Of a stretch of 64,000 nucleotides of DNA, positions 61,697 to 64,000 are shown piece by piece. The stretch is taken from assembly GCF_000576425.1 (NCBI RefSeq), contig NZ_KK069993.1, positions 97,999-161,998 on the forward strand, in the 5' to 3' direction. Position numbers and translations under genes: made by a program. The notes below the pieces were generated by a model that worked only from the letters and a program-made list of their open reading frames with translations, did no database searches and had not been told where the DNA came from. This DNA is from Brachybacterium phenoliresistens (GTDB taxonomy: Bacteria; Actinomycetota; Actinomycetes; Actinomycetales; Dermabacteraceae). Position 1 is the stretch's first letter. Each line of letters starts with the position of its first letter.

Positions 61697-62481
61697 TCGA
61701 TCTGACCGGTCGCACGGATGTCCCCGTGCCCGAGGACGTCGTCGCCGCCGTGGGCGATCGCGCGGCACGCCTCGGGCTCGTCCCCCTGCTCATCGGCGCT
61801 GCAGCCCGAGACCTCGTCATCCACGCCCGGCAGCAGCGAGACCCGGTCCGCGCGACGAAGGACATCGACATCGCGATCGCCGTCCGCGGCGACCAGGAGT
61901 TCTCGAAGCTCGCGACGGCCCTGGGACACCCGACGAAGGGCATGCACCGTTTCGAGGTCCTCGGCGTCGAGGTCGACCTCGTCCCCTTCGGCGGGATGGA
62001 GCACGAACGGACGATCCGATTCCCCGATGACCACGTCCTCGACGTCACAGGATTCGAGGAGGCCTTCTCGACCTCGGTCGTCGTCCGCATGCCTCGCGGC
62101 ACGGAGATCCGCGTCGCGGACGCCCCGGCCCAGACGGCACTGAAGATCCTCGCGTGGAGGGATCGTCGGCACACGAACACCAAGGATGCTGCAGACCTGT
62201 TCTCCATCCTCGAGGCGATCTCCGAAGAACCGTTCGTGGACGATGTCTGGGAGGACATCGACGCGCTCGACGCGACCGATGACGACATCATCTCCGCCGC
62301 GAGCTACCGCGCCGGCCGCCTCGCCGCGGTGCCCTTCTCCCCGGGCGACGGAGGAGCGGTGATGGACGTGCTCCTGGATCCACAGCTCCGAGGGCACCTG
62401 GCACGGGACATGCGCAGCTCCCTCGCCGAAGACCTGCTGGCGGCATACACCGCCGGTTTCCGGCGAGGGCTGGAGATCTGA
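61693..62481 (+). CDS. AbiEii-type nucleotidyltransferase toxin
   Basis: A 262-residue nucleotidyltransferase. The motifs are LIGAAARDLVIHA near 37, KDIDIAIAV (paired Asp for metal) near 58, FEVLGVEVDLVPFGG near 93, and APAQTALKILAWRDRRHTNT near 145, where the lysine and arginines fit the AbiEii/JHP933 family. AbiEii-type toxins transfer nucleotides to target RNAs and block growth during phage infection. Translation is coupled to the AbiEi-type partner. The C-terminal DMRSSLAEDLLAAYTAGF is helical. Confidence 0.8.
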   Translation: MIDLTGRTDVPVPEDVVAAVGDRAARLGLVPLLIGAAARDLVIHARQQRDPVRATKDIDIAIAVRGDQEFSKLATALGHPTKGMHRFEVLGVEVDLVPFGGMEHERTIRFPDDHVLDVTGFEEAFSTSVVVRMPRGTEIRVADAPAQTALKILAWRDRRHTNTKDAADLFSILEAISEEPFVDDVWEDIDALDATDDDIISAASYRAGRLAAVPFSPGDGGAVMDVLLDPQLRGHLARDMRSSLAEDLLAAYTAGFRRGLEI

Positions 62482-62518
62482 GCCGGCTCAGAGCTCACAC
62501 GAGCATCGACCGCCGCTC

Positions 62519-63871
62519 TCAGCCCGCGTCGGGCACCGCCAGCTCCCAGACCTGCAGGTCCTCGCCATGCACGCGCAGGTGCTCGCCGTGCTCGACGCGG
62601 ATCCGAAGGGTCGAGGCCGGGGCATCGGCCGGGAGGAGCTCGAGGATGCCGGCATCGGCCAGGAGGGTCACGGGCCCCTCCACGGGTCCGAGCAGCGTCT
62701 CGGCGGTGCCGTCGGCGCGGACCCGCTCGAGGCGCAGGCCCGCGGCCGCGCGGGCCTCGGCCCGGGCCGGGGCCGGGAGGTCGAGGCCCGCCCCGTCACC
62801 CGGGACGGGGACCTCGCCCGCCCGCAGCGCGCGCAGCTCCTCGGGGACGGAGGAGACGAGCACGTCCCCGCGCAGGTGCAGCGCGCGCGGGAGGGTGAGG
62901 GCCCCGGCCCATCCCTGGGCGGCGGCCTGCGCCGCGGCCTGCTCGGAGTCGAGGCCCCCGCCCTCCCACGACCAGCCCCACAGCAGGGTCCGATCGCCGT
63001 CGCGCACGGCCTGCGGGGCGTAGAAGTCGGGGCCGTGGTCGACGACGCCGCCGCCGGCCGGGGTGAAGGCGAGGCGCCCGTCCTGCAGGGCGAGGTCCCC
63101 GTGCAGGAAGGTCACGGCGTCGGTGTCGCGGCCCGCTCCGGGGCCCTCGGCGAGCGACCACAGGGAGAGCATCAGCACCCACCGCCCGTCGACCGGGACC
63201 AGCTGCGGGCACTCCCACAGCTGCGCGGGGGCATGCTCGGCGGCGACCGGGTGCTCGCCGGTGAGGACGGGCCCCAGGTAGCGCCAGTCCTCCAGGTCGG
63301 TGGCGTCCCAGCCGAGGATCGCGGGCACGTGCGTGCCGTCGGGCCGGGCGAGGCCGGCGCCCTGGACGGCGAAGCGCCGGCCGTCGAGCTCGAGGAGGAA
63401 GGGGTCGCGCAGCCCGAACAGGCCCGGCTCCTCGGGGACGTCCGCGACGGTCCCGGGCACCGGCGTCCAGCGGGTCTCCTGTGCGTCGCCGCGCTGGAGG
63501 ATCACGCGGGAGAGCTGGTCGTCGACGCCGTCCACCCCGGAGTACACGAGCGTGGGCACGCCGTCCACGACCAGGCCCACGCCGCTCCAGCAGCCGCCGC
63601 GGTCCGCCTCCCCGGGCCGGGGCCGGGGGCCGGCCGGCTCCTCCCGCCAGGTGACGAGGTCGTGCGAGGACATGTGCCCCCACTCGATCTGCTCGTGGAC
63701 CGTGGAGCGGGGGTTGTGCTGGAAGTACACGTGCCAGCGGCCGTCGTGGCAGTGGATCCCGTTGGGGTCGTTGATCCAGCCGCGGGGGTGCACGCGGTGC
63801 AGGCTCGGGAAGTGCGGGTCGCTCGCGGGCCGGCCGGGCTCCGGCAGGGCGGGGGCGGGGTGCGGGGTCAC
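62519..63871 (-). CDS. Glycoside hydrolase family 32 (beta-fructofuranosidase)
   Basis: A 450-residue enzyme that cleaves sucrose, sucrose-6-phosphate or fructans. The GH32 triad is present: WINDPNG with nucleophile Asp35, LRDPF (transition-state stabiliser) near 150, and WECPQL (acid/base Glu) near 215. A short C-terminal beta domain follows (about 350-450). No signal peptide is seen, so it acts inside the cell. The GTG start has GGAGA 4 bases upstream. Its operon, if any, lies beyond the right edge; 63872-64000 is G+C-rich and shows no gene. It faces the AbiE pair with a 37-base gap. Confidence 0.92.
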   Translation of the reverse strand: MTPHPAPALPEPGRPASDPHFPSLHRVHPRGWINDPNGIHCHDGRWHVYFQHNPRSTVHEQIEWGHMSSHDLVTWREEPAGPRPRPGEADRGGCWSGVGLVVDGVPTLVYSGVDGVDDQLSRVILQRGDAQETRWTPVPGTVADVPEEPGLFGLRDPFLLELDGRRFAVQGAGLARPDGTHVPAILGWDATDLEDWRYLGPVLTGEHPVAAEHAPAQLWECPQLVPVDGRWVLMLSLWSLAEGPGAGRDTDAVTFLHGDLALQDGRLAFTPAGGGVVDHGPDFYAPQAVRDGDRTLLWGWSWEGGGLDSEQAAAQAAAQGWAGALTLPRALHLRGDVLVSSVPEELRALRAGEVPVPGDGAGLDLPAPARAEARAAAGLRLERVRADGTAETLLGPVEGPVTLLADAGILELLPADAPASTLRIRVEHGEHLRVHGEDLQVWELAVPDAG

Positions 63872-64000
63872 GGGGTCTCCATCGGTCGGGGCGGGCGGCG
63901 ATCAGGCGGGACGGATCGGGCGGGCGGGACGGACGCGTCGGGAAGGGCGGGCGCGAGCGCCCGCCGGGCCGGACGGGGCCCGGCGGGGGCGGGCCCCTCG

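Overview
The window is about 64 kb of very GC-rich chromosomal DNA. It has short intergenic gaps, many ATGA-type gene overlaps, GTG/TTG starts, twin-arginine lipoprotein sugar-binding proteins and many apparently leaderless genes (a TAnnnT box 6-7 bases before the start codon). This points to an actinobacterium of the order Micrococcales; the gene set is Brachybacterium-like, which is an inference and not a proven assignment.

Layout. 0-5 kb: the C-terminal end of a membrane proton pyrophosphatase (hppA) and its terminator, an unusual DNA-binding protein with repeats of the homing-endonuclease-associated type, a decayed pRiA4b ORF-3-like gene, and a GntR regulator. 4.9-6.1 kb: a ruined mannose-type PTS operon, with EIIA whole and EIIB and EIIC fused by a deletion. 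About 6.1-34.2 kb: a defence island. It holds a lower-GC SMC/RecF-like ATPase; a four-gene DISARM-like operon on the minus strand (SNF2 helicase, large adenine methyltransferase with a one-base frameshift, a 2216-residue helicase with DUF1998-like and nuclease-like parts, and a UvrD-type helicase with a RelE/ParE-like front domain); a divergent membrane protein; a GmrSD-type enzyme with a RAMA-like domain; an EcsC-like protein; an IS3 relic; and a tandem pair of DUF262 proteins.

34.2-43.7 kb: a carbohydrate locus with a LacI regulator, a binding protein, two permeases, a GH172 (DUF2961) enzyme and a ROK regulator, facing a sulfatase with a second, permease-less binding protein. No ABC ATPase is encoded, so a shared MsmK/MsiK-type ATPase elsewhere is likely. 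43.8-45.5 kb: a divergent ADP-ribosylglycohydrolase / NrtR pair (NAD metabolism). 45.6-48 kb: a lower-GC single-gene NTPase-protein kinase fusion, probably immune or signalling in role. 48.2-55.7 kb: a dead short-chain dehydrogenase, a stand-alone SNF2 helicase, a two-component system, and several small membrane or metal proteins (small multidrug export family, DUF817, IscA-like). 55.7-59.9 kb: a second complete LacI-controlled sugar ABC operon with two clear operators. 60-62.5 kb: an uncharacterised protein and an AbiEi/AbiEii-type toxin-antitoxin pair. 62.5-63.9 kb: a GH32 fructan/sucrose hydrolase.

How the genes fit together. The sugar loci suggest growth on plant- or algae-derived fructose, arabinose or sulfated glycans, each under LacI or ROK repression. 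The defence genes stack modification-dependent restriction (three DUF262 proteins) beside an adenine-methylating DISARM-like system whose methyltransferase frame is broken as read here. The NTPase-kinase and the AbiE pair add possible abortive-infection layers. The best candidates for undescribed biology are the fused DISARM-like operon, the NTPase-kinase, and the DUF262 pair.
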